Of a stretch of 64,000 nt of DNA, positions 1-9,644 are shown piece by piece (position 1 is the first letter of the stretch; every line of letters begins with the position of its first letter). Origin of the DNA: Vibrio sp. CB1-14 (GTDB lineage Bacteria > Pseudomonadota > Gammaproteobacteria > Enterobacterales > Vibrionaceae); contig NZ_CP115920.1 in NCBI RefSeq assembly GCF_040412085.2, positions 2,790,001 through 2,854,000 on the forward strand, in the 5' to 3' direction. The translations under genes and the position numbers were made by a program. Under the pieces are notes generated by a model. The model had not been told where the DNA came from, did not search any database, and worked only from the letters and a program-made list of their open reading frames with translations.

Positions 1-988
1 TGCGCTGTTTAAGATCCGGTGACAGCGCCAAGACATCCACCGCTTTACCAATCGATTCAGTCAGACGCGCCGCCGCTTTCCCCGTTGGCGCAACCAACTT
101 AATGGTGGGCGTTTCTCCTTGCGCGCTCGCCTGATGCACCATTGCCGCGAGCAGTTTGGTGACTGTCGTGGTTTTACCGGTACCAGGGCCTCCGGAAATG
201 ACGGCAAAACGACGCGTGAGCGCTACCGCAGCCGCTACCTTTTGCCAGTTCAAGCAGGCAGTGAGCGGAATTGCAACATCCAACAATTGAAGCTCACTGG
301 CGGAGTTCGCTGACGTCACAATGCGATCCACCTGATCCCAATCGATCGAGCCATCATCAACAACGTCTAGGAAATCACACACCAATTGCTGTCGTGAAAC
401 TTGGTTGTTTTGTTCTGCAGGGATCAAAGCGATTGCCGAGTACAGATAGTGATACTCTCGGGCAAACAGCTGATCAAGGATCTGCGCCGCTTGCTTAAGT
501 TGAGAGTTCGGCAACTCAATCGGCGTCGCCATCGACAACAGGCGCTCTGCGATGGTTTGCTCATAGTAAAAATAGCGCTGCAAATAGAGCCGATTTTGCT
601 GCCAGACTAGAGGTGTGACCGTGCCTTCTAAGGATGCACCAGGCGCCAACACACTGATCGTTGACGCACTTTCCATGACCTGCTGCCAATTAACCTGATT
701 GACCTTATCTTCCAACGGCGCAGCAGCGGCGCCATAGAGTCCAATCAGGCTTGGTAAAGGTGGTAGATCCTGCTCAGCTACGTCGCTATCTAAGTCACTA
801 TCTAAGTTGACACAAATGTGGCCTTGACCAAGCTGGCTACTTGCGAGTGCCGCCAGCCACATCACTTCATCGGGAAACTCAGTTTCAATAGATGCGACAA
901 ACTTGGCGAACTGATGATCCAGCGGTCGCAAACATTTTTTATCAACCAGATCGGCAATCCAATGTGAAAAAGCGCGCTGTGCAGTCAT
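1..988 (-). CDS. recD: RecBCD subunit RecD, exodeoxyribonuclease V alpha chain (partial, C-terminus beyond window)
   Basis: RecD is the 5'-3' helicase motor of the RecBCD helicase-nuclease, which processes double-strand ends for recombination and degrades foreign linear DNA in the cytoplasm. The minus-strand frame opens with ATG at 988 (MTAQRAFSHW) and stays open to the left edge, so about 329 codons are visible and the C-terminal helicase motifs are missing. The Walker A motif GGPGTGKTTT lies at plus 164-193, with its lysine at about residue 272. From memory the E. coli equivalent is K177, so the N-terminal domain here seems roughly 95 residues longer. The start overlaps the recB stop by one base (TAATG), which implies translational coupling. 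Identity is secure from the motif and the recC-recB-recD order. Confidence 0.93.
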   Translation of the reverse strand, partial: MTAQRAFSHWIADLVDKKCLRPLDHQFAKFVASIETEFPDEVMWLAALASSQLGQGHICVNLDSDLDSDVAEQDLPPLPSLIGLYGAAAAPLEDKVNQVNWQQVMESASTISVLAPGASLEGTVTPLVWQQNRLYLQRYFYYEQTIAERLLSMATPIELPNSQLKQAAQILDQLFAREYHYLYSAIALIPAEQNNQVSRQQLVCDFLDVVDDGSIDWDQVDRIVTSANSASELQLLDVAIPLTACLNWQKVAAAVALTRRFAVISGGPGTGKTTTVTKLLAAMVHQASAQGETPTIKLVAPTGKAAARLTESIGKAVDVLALSPDLKQR

Positions 989-3900
989 TAAAATCCAAGC
1001 CCCATTTGTTGATTCTCTCCGTCGCCGGTATCACTGTTATCAGTATCGATGGCATTCGCCGATAGTTCACCGGAAATAAGCGCATCAAGGTTTTCAATCA
1101 TTGCCTTTGTAGGACGCGCGTTGAAAATTCCCGCGTCGGAGTTCGGCTCAATGCCGCGTAAGAACAGATAGTAGACGCCGCCAAAATGCTGCTCATAGTC
1201 GTAATCGCGAATACGCGTTTTTAAGAAGCGATGCAGCGCCAACGCATAAAGTTGGTATTGCAAGTCATAGCGATGATCGACCATGGCATGTTCGAGCTGA
1301 GCTCGCTGGTAACTGCTGCTATCTTCACCAAGATGATTCGATTTCCAGTCGAGGACGTAGTACTTGCCTTGATGCTCGAACACCAAGTCAATAAAGCCTT
1401 TCAACATGCCTTTGACCGTATAAAAGCCCAACTCATGAGCCTTGGCAGATAAGCTGTCGTGGCGCTGAATCACTCGATTAAGCGAAGGGGCATCCAGCAC
1501 ATCTACCGGCAATAGAAACTCCATCTCCACCAAGCGCTGCACGGGGCTTTTATCTCTAAGATATAGGTTCTCACCGTCTAGCGCTGTGTTCATCACCTGA
1601 TCCACCAGCAAAACAATCACTGGCAGCCACTCTGCGTCATACTGCTCTTTGGCTAGCAGCTCGGCGATGACCTTTGCGTTATGCTCAGAGCCAGCGGGCT
1701 CGGTAAACTCGATTTCTTCAAATACCGTGTGAAGGAAGGTGCCTGGACGAGCGCCTTTTGGAAAATGGAAGATGGTTTTCTCCGGCTCCAACAGCGGGTC
1801 AAGCTGCTGTTCGTCTGAAGAGTCGATATCTAAACCCGACTCTTCAATAAACACCTCATCACTGTTGCCATGGTGACTCTGTTTTACCAAGGCCGAATAG
1901 CTCGTCAGACGCCAATCACGGTCAATGGTGTGACGCTGAATTTTCGCGCCGAGCTCAGGCGTGGATGCTAACGGTAAACGATACGACTCACCATCGGGCT
2001 CTGGTGGCGCAGTGATGGCAATATCACTGCAAGATTTAGCTAATTGGTTCAGCATGGTTTCTAGCTCGCTGACGCCCAGCTCTTGGCCATTTTGCACCAA
2101 GAAGCCTAGCGCACTGTGGTGCACGCCGGTGGGCTCTTTAGTAGAGCGGCCGTTGCGAAGCGGCGCAATACCGATAAAACAGCCATACACAGATCGAGTC
2201 AGCGCTACATAGATAAGACGTAAGTCTTCCGCTAGGCGTTCTTTGTCTGCCTGAGCCAGTGCAGCTTTGGACTTTCTAAGATCCAGCACCGATTCCTGAT
2301 TTGTAGCATCATAGTATTTCGCTTCCATCGCCTCGCGATAGCTGACCACAAACGGCAAGTAAACCAAATCATATTCAAGGCCTTTCGACTTATGAATCGT
2401 GATGATTTGCACTAGATTTCGCTCCGACTCCAAACGCTGAATGTGCTCATCGGATGCACCTAACCCTTGCTTAGCATCTTCGATAGACTGGGCAAACCAA
2501 CGTAGCAATGCGGTGTCACTTTCCACATCTTGCCTAGCGGCTTGCAATAGCTCACCCAAATGCAAATAGTCGGTCAGTAAACGCTCTCCACCTACGGTAG
2601 CCAATAGCCGATTCGACATTTCTCGCTTAAACAGCACCGAGCGCAGCATGGGCAATACACCGCGCGACTGCCACAACTGACGGTAATCGCGAAACTCAGC
2701 AATCACTTGCTCCCACAAATTCTCATCGTTGTTCAGGCCATCAAGCACGTCAGCGGGTAGCGCAAACAACTCTGAGGCGAGCGCACTTTTTAGTAGTCGT
2801 TCATCGTCTTGATACCAAATCGCTTGTAGCAGGCGCAGCATATCTTCTGCTACCGCGCTGGAGAAAACACTATCTCGATTCGACAGATAAACACTGGCAA
2901 TGCCGCGCTCAGCCAGCGCTTGTTTGATCAGTTGCCCTTCACTTCCGGTTCGAACCAGCACAGCAATATCACCCGCTTCAACCGGATGTTCGCTATCACC
3001 ATCGGCAAGCACTACCTGTTTGGTTTGCGATTCCATCAGCACCGTTTTGATGTGCTGAGCCGTGGCAGCAGCCATATGCTGCTGATAGTCACCTTTAGCG
3101 ACAGGCGCATCGGCGTCTTGGAGCCAAAACTGCAGCGCAGGTTGACTCTCACCATGTTGTAGCCACTGACGTTTTCCAGCTTTAGGGCTGGCATTGACCG
3201 GATAAAAGGGTATGTCGCTGTCGTACAAGAACGGCGAATCTGCCTGTTCAAACAGCGCATTGACGCTGCTGACCATACGTTCACTGGATCGCCAGTTGGT
3301 GCCCAAGGTGTAGTGATCCACAACCTGATTTCTGGCTTGGATATAGGTGAAGATATCCGCGCCACGAAAACCGTAAATCGCCTGTTTAGGATCGCCAATC
3401 ATAAACCAGCCACACTCGGGATTATCCAAATACACTGAGCTGAATATTTGGTACTGAAGTGGATCGGTATCTTGGAATTCATCGATCATCGCCACTGGAA
3501 ATTGGCTGCGAATTTTTTCGGCTAAGCGCTCGCCGGATTCCAGCTCTAAAGCCGCGCTAAGCTGAGTCAGCAGATCATCAAAAGAGAGCCACTGCTTTTG
3601 CTGTTTGGCTAACGCTAATCGCTGTCGACACGCTTTAATCGCCATTGCGAGTAACGGGGTTTTCAGCTCAGGAGGCGTGGCTAGAAAGGCTTCAATCTCG
3701 GCAAAAATTGCCATCGTTGGCGGCTCGCCTTTGGGCGTTTTTTCAATCAGTACCGCTTGGGAGAACTTTTCAAGTGCGCTTGGTAAGCTGTAATCTAGCG
3801 TCTCTTGCTGAGCCCATTCAGTAATGCTTGCCACCCAAGTCGGCAGGGATTTTTTGGTGTAACTGCGTTTATTCACATCAGACTGGGCGATGCAAGTCAC

Positions 3901-4746
3901 CACGTCGTCACTGACTGCCAACCAGCTAGCTTTTAGGGTTTTAATTGTATCTAAATTGGCTTGATGTAGAGCGGCAATGTCGACACCTTGACCATCGCTA
4001 TCCGTGGCTGAGTCAATATCTTGCAAGGTGATCGCAGGGCCTGTCAGGTATCGACCGATATCACTTAGTAGCGCACTTGGCGTTGCCCAAATTTTGCGGA
4101 TTTCAGACGCCATCGCAAGGTTTAGCGGATAAAACTGACTGCGCCAAAAATCTGCGGCGACCTGCGCTTTTAACCGGCTTTCATCCGTCACGAACTCGTT
4201 GTTAAAACGAGAGCCTGATTCGAACGCATTTTGGGTCAGCATGCGCTGACAGAAGCCGTGAATGGTGTATACCGCCGCTTCATCCATTTGGCGCTCAGCC
4301 TGAAGCAAGGTTTCTGTGGCGTAGCGATGATCACTCACTTCCAAAAGCAGTGGCTGAATAACCGGATCGTCACTTTCTCCTCGGGCAAAAGCAATACGTG
4401 CCTGATGGATACGGGCGCGAATACGGTCGCGAAGCTCTGCCGTCGCCGCTTCGGTAAAGGTCACCACCAAGATCTGGTCAACCGTTAGCGGTTGACGATG
4501 ACCACTGCCATCTTTGCCATGACCGAGCAGCAATCTTAGATAGAGACCTGCGATAGTAAAGGTTTTACCCGTACCCGCGGATGCTTCAATCAGCCGGGCA
4601 CCATGCAATGGAAAGGTCATGGTGTTCAGCGCAGTCGGTTTCGATACCGATGCACTAGCTAACGCTTGGCCTGCCGCATTCTCTGAATACTGTGGCGAAT
4701 CGCTATCCAAAAATGGGTTGTCTGAAGAGTGCTCATTTGGCTTCAT
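988..4746 (-). CDS. recB: RecBCD subunit RecB, exodeoxyribonuclease V beta chain
   Basis: RecB is the 3'-5' helicase and sole nuclease subunit of RecBCD and loads RecA after Chi recognition. The 1252-residue product has the UvrD-type Walker A motif ASAGTGKT near residues 55-62, helicase motifs including DEFQDTDPLQY, and the C-terminal nuclease signature VLDWKSNHLG near residue 1133, whose Asp and Lys are catalytic in the family. Roughly 35 extra residues precede the conserved core compared with E. coli RecB. An internal ATG at 4620 would remove most of them but has no visible ribosome site, so I keep the first ATG. The stop shares one base with the recD start. The gene lies 252 bp downstream of recC. 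Confidence 0.96.
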   Translation of the reverse strand: MKPNEHSSDNPFLDSDSPQYSENAAGQALASASVSKPTALNTMTFPLHGARLIEASAGTGKTFTIAGLYLRLLLGHGKDGSGHRQPLTVDQILVVTFTEAATAELRDRIRARIHQARIAFARGESDDPVIQPLLLEVSDHRYATETLLQAERQMDEAAVYTIHGFCQRMLTQNAFESGSRFNNEFVTDESRLKAQVAADFWRSQFYPLNLAMASEIRKIWATPSALLSDIGRYLTGPAITLQDIDSATDSDGQGVDIAALHQANLDTIKTLKASWLAVSDDVVTCIAQSDVNKRSYTKKSLPTWVASITEWAQQETLDYSLPSALEKFSQAVLIEKTPKGEPPTMAIFAEIEAFLATPPELKTPLLAMAIKACRQRLALAKQQKQWLSFDDLLTQLSAALELESGERLAEKIRSQFPVAMIDEFQDTDPLQYQIFSSVYLDNPECGWFMIGDPKQAIYGFRGADIFTYIQARNQVVDHYTLGTNWRSSERMVSSVNALFEQADSPFLYDSDIPFYPVNASPKAGKRQWLQHGESQPALQFWLQDADAPVAKGDYQQHMAAATAQHIKTVLMESQTKQVVLADGDSEHPVEAGDIAVLVRTGSEGQLIKQALAERGIASVYLSNRDSVFSSAVAEDMLRLLQAIWYQDDERLLKSALASELFALPADVLDGLNNDENLWEQVIAEFRDYRQLWQSRGVLPMLRSVLFKREMSNRLLATVGGERLLTDYLHLGELLQAARQDVESDTALLRWFAQSIEDAKQGLGASDEHIQRLESERNLVQIITIHKSKGLEYDLVYLPFVVSYREAMEAKYYDATNQESVLDLRKSKAALAQADKERLAEDLRLIYVALTRSVYGCFIGIAPLRNGRSTKEPTGVHHSALGFLVQNGQELGVSELETMLNQLAKSCSDIAITAPPEPDGESYRLPLASTPELGAKIQRHTIDRDWRLTSYSALVKQSHHGNSDEVFIEESGLDIDSSDEQQLDPLLEPEKTIFHFPKGARPGTFLHTVFEEIEFTEPAGSEHNAKVIAELLAKEQYDAEWLPVIVLLVDQVMNTALDGENLYLRDKSPVQRLVEMEFLLPVDVLDAPSLNRVIQRHDSLSAKAHELGFYTVKGMLKGFIDLVFEHQGKYYVLDWKSNHLGEDSSSYQRAQLEHAMVDHRYDLQYQLYALALHRFLKTRIRDYDYEQHFGGVYYLFLRGIEPNSDAGIFNARPTKAMIENLDALISGELSANAIDTDNSDTGDGENQQMGLGF

Positions 4747-4998
4747 GTCTGAACTCTACTGTGATCTAACGCTTAAAATCTAATTTAAAACAATCGGATA
4801 TAATTAATAACTATGTAAGTTGCGATCCCATTCACGGAATTAATCACCCTCACACTCTACTATTCCGCTCAGAAATACGGGTCCCTCTGACCCTCCCCGG
4901 CCGTCCAGCACTCTCCCTACACACTATAATTAAGACTGGCGGCCACTCCCTTTCAAAGGCCTTTCTTTCGATTAGAAAGGCTCTCAAGGATAAAGGCT
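4747..4998. other. recC-recB intercistronic region with two potential hairpins
   Basis: This 252-bp gap separates recC from recB, which are otherwise co-directional. It holds no convincing reading frame. A perfect 8-bp stem (gcctttct/agaaaggc, 7-nt loop) lies at 4959-4981 just after the recC stop, but no T-run follows it in the minus direction, so it is at best a weak terminator. A second, imperfect inverted repeat pairs 4899-4908 with 4936-4944. The stretch 4880-4920 is strongly pyrimidine-rich on the plus strand. A recB promoter could lie here but I cannot assign one. Confidence 0.5.
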
Positions 4999-7900
4999 TC
5001 AGCCCGTTGAGCTTGCCGAGTAGTACTCTTCTGCACTGATACTCATTGTTCGCGGCGCTTCCAATACTAAGTGCGCGAGTGTTTTAGCTTCACTAGCCAA
5101 TGCTTCACTCCATTCATTCCAAACCCGAGAGATATAAGGGTTGTCTCCTTCACCGATCTGCATGAAGCCCCCCTGGAAACGGCCAGCCATTTTACTGAGC
5201 ATTTTTTCATCACTCGGTGTCCACTGGCCGCGGCTGTAGTTAGCCTCAATACCCGCCAGTGCCGTTTCAGGGAAATAGCAAAGCGGCTTATCTAGACCTT
5301 GCAGATACAAGCTGACTAGCTGGGTTAAATAATCCTTGGCACTCTCAGCACTAAGCGCTGGATAAATGCGATGCACTACGCCTTCTTTTTTATCGTAAGC
5401 CAGCATATGAGTTTTACTTTGTCTGCCTGCCACGGCCACCAACAGATGATCTATCCATGCGGCGAGATAGTCGGTAGCGCGCAGCCTACCGCTTCGATAG
5501 CGCACCACACCGCTTTGATAACACCCGGTTACCCAGCCTTGCAGCGCGACATGACAATCATCAATGTCTAAGGTCAAGTCGACTTCGACATCTTCAGCTT
5601 CTTGGCTCACTAACGGCGCAGTAGCCTGCGCCAACTCTTGGGTTTGCGACACGTTTGCGGCAAACTCCAGCTCGCCAAACTCATTGACGGGCAAATAGCC
5701 CTTGGCTTTTTGTTCCGCTTTAAATGCGTGCAGTTTATCGCCTTCAATGTGACCTTTGGCCTCTATCATGGCATCTAATAAAGATTTACGAAGACCAAAA
5801 CTTTCCAATCCACTCAGCGCAAATGGCTCTTCATCTTCTAGTCCGAGAAGGCTTTCCTCAAAGTTAACTTGCAGACGTCGATTAAACAGATACTGCACCG
5901 GCAAGCGCCAGAAGCGCTGTAACTCGGTCAACTCCAATTCGACCTTTTCACCTTGCGCTCGGGCAATGGGCTCTAAATTAAACGGCAGCGATAAGCTTTG
6001 CGTCGCCTCAAGCGTTGTTTGCTGCGCCGATGGCAACCACTCAGCGGCGTAACTTTGTAGTGCACTCGTAGCATCAAAGTGAGCAGCGCTGAATGGCACC
6101 ATAGGGTATTCACGCAGCAGTGATTGAGTGAGCTTGGCGCCAGAGCTATCAACGTCTAACGCTTCATCACCTTGCAAACAGTAGTTTTGCTCACAGTATT
6201 CTAAAAGCTCTGAAACCAACACCGATGGCACGCGCTCAGTATTGTCTTGAATGGAACGCCCAACGTAACTGATGTAGAGGCTTTGCTGCGCTGAAAGCAG
6301 CGCTTCTAGGAATAGATAACGGTCATCGTCGCGTCTTGAGCGATCGCCTGGCTTGGTTCGTCCTACCATGAGGTCAAAGCTCTCAGGCGGCACACTCCGC
6401 GGGTATACCCCGTCGTTCATACCAAGCAGGCACACGGTATTGAACGGGATAGAGCGCATTGGCATTAGGGTACAAAAATTGACTTGTCCTGCCAAAAAGC
6501 GCTGACTAACGCGTGAGCCAGAAAGCTTATCAATGAAGTACTGACGCACGATGCGCGGTGCCAGTGCCTCGTCGTATCGCGCATCCAATAACTGATCGCC
6601 AAGTGCCGACAAAGTATCGCGAATCGACTTAACAACGACCTCACCTTCAATATCCACGGCAAAAAAGTCATCAACCAATTGATTGATGCCGCGCTGCCAC
6701 TGCTCGATACCCATGGTGTGATTTAACACCTTGCGATAATGCGCCAGCTTATCGATAAACTGCGCCAGTTTACCGGCAGTCTCTGCTTGCATGCCTTGAG
6801 TTTGCTCGTAAGGAGAAATGCTCTCGTCGCCGACCATTAGTAGGCCTGCGTGCTCACTCACCGCATAACCCGCCAACATACGAGAAATACCAAACATCCA
6901 AGAGTTTTGACCAAATTCAGGCAAATCAAATTCGCTTGCCGTTTGGTTATCAATGCCCCAGCGGATCTGCGCCTCTTCCACCCAAGCACGCAGCAGCGAA
7001 AACTCTTGTTCACTGATATCAAATCGCGCCATGATTGCTGGCACTTCCAACAGCTCAAGCACTTCACTGCTGGTGCAGCGTAAGTCAGGCAGTTGCAAAA
7101 GCTGGTTAAAGGCGTTGAGTAGCGGGCTTTCTTTATCGGCCGTGCGATCAGAAATAGAGAACGGAATGTAACGCTCACCAGAGGCATTGCCGAACACCGC
7201 TTGAATCGCCGGGCTGTAGGCATTGATATCAGCCACCATGACGATGATGTCACGCGGCTTCAATTCCGGATTGCGGTCGAACATCGCCAGCAAATTATCG
7301 TGCAGCACTTCCACCTCGCGCATTGGGCTATGACAAACATGCACCGATAGCGAGGTATCTTCAGCGGCAATCGCTGGCTTGTGGCTTGATGAGAGCAGTA
7401 AGGCATCATCTTGATGCTCTTCCAGATTAAGAATATCTGCCTGAAGGTTGCCAAGCAGGGTGGCTCTATCGACATCAACAAAGGCTTCAATCTCGTTAGA
7501 TTCAAGTTGTGACAATAGATACAAGTTATCCCTGCCGAGTTTACCGATCGACGCAAGCAAGCTGTTGCCCACTTCAGAGAGATGCAGCTCGTCGTCTACG
7601 TTCGCTTCCACATCGCCTTTGAGCTGCGGCGCCATCTCCCACTCGCCTTCTTGCCACTGCTGGCTGTCGGCAAAGGCATCGATATCATTAAGCTGCTTGC
7701 GCTTGGCCGCGGCAAGCTTTGCTAAGTATTTACGATCGCGCACCTCACCCCAATAGAATCGGCACGGATTGGTAAACATCAGATGAACATCAATATGCTC
7801 ACCTAGGGCTTTTAACGCATCGAGATAACGAGGCGGCAGTGAAGAGATACCAAACACGAATAGACGCTTGGGAAGCTGATTGAGCCCTTGAGCTTTGATA

Positions 7901-8505
7901 TCTTGATTGTTGGTAAGTACGTCAATGAAGTGCTCATATAAGTTGGCACGGTGATACGGAGACTGACCAAGCGCCACAGTATGATCGTACAGTGCTTGCC
8001 AAAGTTTTGGCTGCCACGGCTGCTCGTCTTCAAGCTCAAAAACCGGTAAACCGGCTTCCCACGCGGCTATCCATTCGGGACGATATACCAAGTATCCATC
8101 GTAGATATCGGCGATTTTTTCTGCCAGTTGATAGCGTTTCGATGCATCTTGGTCATCGGTTAAATATTGGGCGAGCGGCGCAAAGTCCGGGTCGTTTAAG
8201 TGCTCAGGCAAAAGGTGCATGATCTTCCACGTCATCGCTTCTTTGTTGAATGCACTGCGCGCAGGCACATCATCTAACACTTGAACAAAGCGATCCCATA
8301 TAAAGGTGGCTGGAAGTGGGAAGTCAATGTTGGCCGCAATACCAAACTCTTGTGCCAACGCCATTTTCAGCCATTGAGACATGCCTGGGCTTTGGACGAG
8401 AATTTGTTCTTTCTCAAACGGGTTTTCAATAGGGTCGAGTTTGATGAGCTGAACCAACAAGGATTTAAGCACATCTATCTGATTTGAGTGGTAAACGGTG
8501 AACAC
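4999..8505 (-). CDS. recC: RecBCD subunit RecC, exodeoxyribonuclease V gamma chain
   Basis: RecC is the scaffold and Chi-scanning subunit of RecBCD. The 1168-residue product is near the usual RecC length and shows family-typical stretches: VQSPGMSQWLKMALAQ near residue 40, LFVFGISSLPP, CHSPMREVEVLHDNLL and VCLLGMNDGVYPR. RecC has a degenerate helicase fold, so no Walker motifs are expected. Translation appears to start at a GTG (plus 8503-8505); no upstream in-frame ATG exists and an AAAGG lies about ten bases before it, with GGAGG further up. It is the first gene of the recC-recB-recD set, and it faces the same way as the TDT transporter gene upstream. Confidence 0.95.
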   Translation of the reverse strand: MFTVYHSNQIDVLKSLLVQLIKLDPIENPFEKEQILVQSPGMSQWLKMALAQEFGIAANIDFPLPATFIWDRFVQVLDDVPARSAFNKEAMTWKIMHLLPEHLNDPDFAPLAQYLTDDQDASKRYQLAEKIADIYDGYLVYRPEWIAAWEAGLPVFELEDEQPWQPKLWQALYDHTVALGQSPYHRANLYEHFIDVLTNNQDIKAQGLNQLPKRLFVFGISSLPPRYLDALKALGEHIDVHLMFTNPCRFYWGEVRDRKYLAKLAAAKRKQLNDIDAFADSQQWQEGEWEMAPQLKGDVEANVDDELHLSEVGNSLLASIGKLGRDNLYLLSQLESNEIEAFVDVDRATLLGNLQADILNLEEHQDDALLLSSSHKPAIAAEDTSLSVHVCHSPMREVEVLHDNLLAMFDRNPELKPRDIIVMVADINAYSPAIQAVFGNASGERYIPFSISDRTADKESPLLNAFNQLLQLPDLRCTSSEVLELLEVPAIMARFDISEQEFSLLRAWVEEAQIRWGIDNQTASEFDLPEFGQNSWMFGISRMLAGYAVSEHAGLLMVGDESISPYEQTQGMQAETAGKLAQFIDKLAHYRKVLNHTMGIEQWQRGINQLVDDFFAVDIEGEVVVKSIRDTLSALGDQLLDARYDEALAPRIVRQYFIDKLSGSRVSQRFLAGQVNFCTLMPMRSIPFNTVCLLGMNDGVYPRSVPPESFDLMVGRTKPGDRSRRDDDRYLFLEALLSAQQSLYISYVGRSIQDNTERVPSVLVSELLEYCEQNYCLQGDEALDVDSSGAKLTQSLLREYPMVPFSAAHFDATSALQSYAAEWLPSAQQTTLEATQSLSLPFNLEPIARAQGEKVELELTELQRFWRLPVQYLFNRRLQVNFEESLLGLEDEEPFALSGLESFGLRKSLLDAMIEAKGHIEGDKLHAFKAEQKAKGYLPVNEFGELEFAANVSQTQELAQATAPLVSQEAEDVEVDLTLDIDDCHVALQGWVTGCYQSGVVRYRSGRLRATDYLAAWIDHLLVAVAGRQSKTHMLAYDKKEGVVHRIYPALSAESAKDYLTQLVSLYLQGLDKPLCYFPETALAGIEANYSRGQWTPSDEKMLSKMAGRFQGGFMQIGEGDNPYISRVWNEWSEALASEAKTLAHLVLEAPRTMSISAEEYYSASSTG

Positions 8506-8573
8506 GTGACGGCGCGCCTTTCGCTAATTTTCCTCCCTCAAGGTTAACACAGTCCCTGTGTATCTAAGACCTT

Positions 8574-9548
8574 TTACGCCGTGATATTTGCTTGTTTGGG
8601 TAAATAAGCAACGAGGTAACGAATCGCAACGTAGCTAACAACAATCGTCGCCACAACAAGCTCAATATTGGCAAGCGCGGTGATCTGTTTCACCATCTCA
8701 ACTGGGGCGTGTTGTGCGCTCATCCAAGCCGCGAGTTTGTATTGCGCCGTTGCGCTGATCACCATTGGGAAGGTAAAAGCAGCGTAGCCCGGGCTGAATG
8801 GCAAGCGCATCAATTTGATAAACGCAAGGTAGATGAACAGTGTCATCAACACACCAATACCGAATAGCAGCGCAATAATGATAGCAGATGGCTCTGACGC
8901 AACCGTTAGGTAACCGGCAAGCGATAAGCTCGCTGGCGCTGCCATAATTGCCATGGTTGGTTTTGCTGCATCTGGGATCTCATGAGTAAACACCAAACGG
9001 TAAATCATGGTTGGCAGCATGACCGCGTAAGCAACAAGGCCAAATACTAGAGCACTGTTGGCAATCCATGCTAAATCTGGGTTACCCGAGAAAGCCACAT
9101 CCGCAACGATAATGCCGACTGGTGGTACAAACCAACTTGGTACCATGTGGTGCAACTCGAAGTCGCGCATGCGGTGGTAAGTAAAGCTTGCCAAGAACAC
9201 GATGTGCAGCGCCACAGCGCCAAGCCATAGTGCGTCACCAACATTAGGTGCAAATTGACCGACTGAGTGAGACACAACCATGGTTGCCATCGCAAACGTT
9301 GGGGCAACACTGCCTACCACAGGGTGTGCAAGTTCCTGACGCAATACGTGATTATGGAACAAGTATTTGTAGGCAAGGATAATGAGTAGCACACTGGCAA
9401 TAGCAGCACCTGTCCACTGGGCAACATGATCAAGCGGAAGCGCATTTTCCCAGCTCCAGCCAAGGCTGGCGATACCTAGAGCCAATCCAGCCATTGGGGT
9501 TGGCGCCGCTTTTACTCTGTTATGTGCTTTTGTCACTCTCGCAATCAT
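8574..9548 (-). CDS. TDT-family (TehA/SLAC1-like) membrane transporter
   Basis: This 324-residue protein is almost entirely hydrophobic, with about ten predicted membrane segments. It resembles the tellurite-resistance/dicarboxylate transporter (TDT) family, which also includes TehA and plant SLAC1 anion channels. The substrate cannot be deduced here; an anion or a C4-dicarboxylate is plausible. The frame extends to a GTG at 9557, but the ATG at 9548 is preferred because GAGGTG sits six to eight bases upstream. That ribosome site lies inside a perfect 12-bp inverted repeat (9551-9582). The gene is divergent from a LysR regulator 96 bp away, the usual arrangement of a regulator and its target. 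Confidence 0.82.
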   Translation of the reverse strand: MIARVTKAHNRVKAAPTPMAGLALGIASLGWSWENALPLDHVAQWTGAAIASVLLIILAYKYLFHNHVLRQELAHPVVGSVAPTFAMATMVVSHSVGQFAPNVGDALWLGAVALHIVFLASFTYHRMRDFELHHMVPSWFVPPVGIIVADVAFSGNPDLAWIANSALVFGLVAYAVMLPTMIYRLVFTHEIPDAAKPTMAIMAAPASLSLAGYLTVASEPSAIIIALLFGIGVLMTLFIYLAFIKLMRLPFSPGYAAFTFPMVISATAQYKLAAWMSAQHAPVEMVKQITALANIELVVATIVVSYVAIRYLVAYLPKQANITA

Positions 9549-9550
9549 CA

Positions 9551-9582
9551 CAATCACCTCAATTCTTCAGTTGAGGTGATTG
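9551..9582. promoter_or_regulatory. Perfect 12-bp inverted repeat over the TDT gene's ribosome site
   Basis: CAATCACCTCAA at 9551-9562 is repeated as TTGAGGTGATTG at 9571-9582 with an 8-nt spacer. In the minus-strand transcript the second arm contains the GAGGTG Shine-Dalgarno of the transporter, so an RNA hairpin would hide it. In DNA the same dyad could be bound by the divergent LysR regulator. Which role applies is inference. Confidence 0.7.
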
Positions 9583-9644
9583 TAAACCTTGCTTATGTTT
9601 ATATATATTCAATTATTCAATCTACTCGTTAAGTTAAACTGAAC

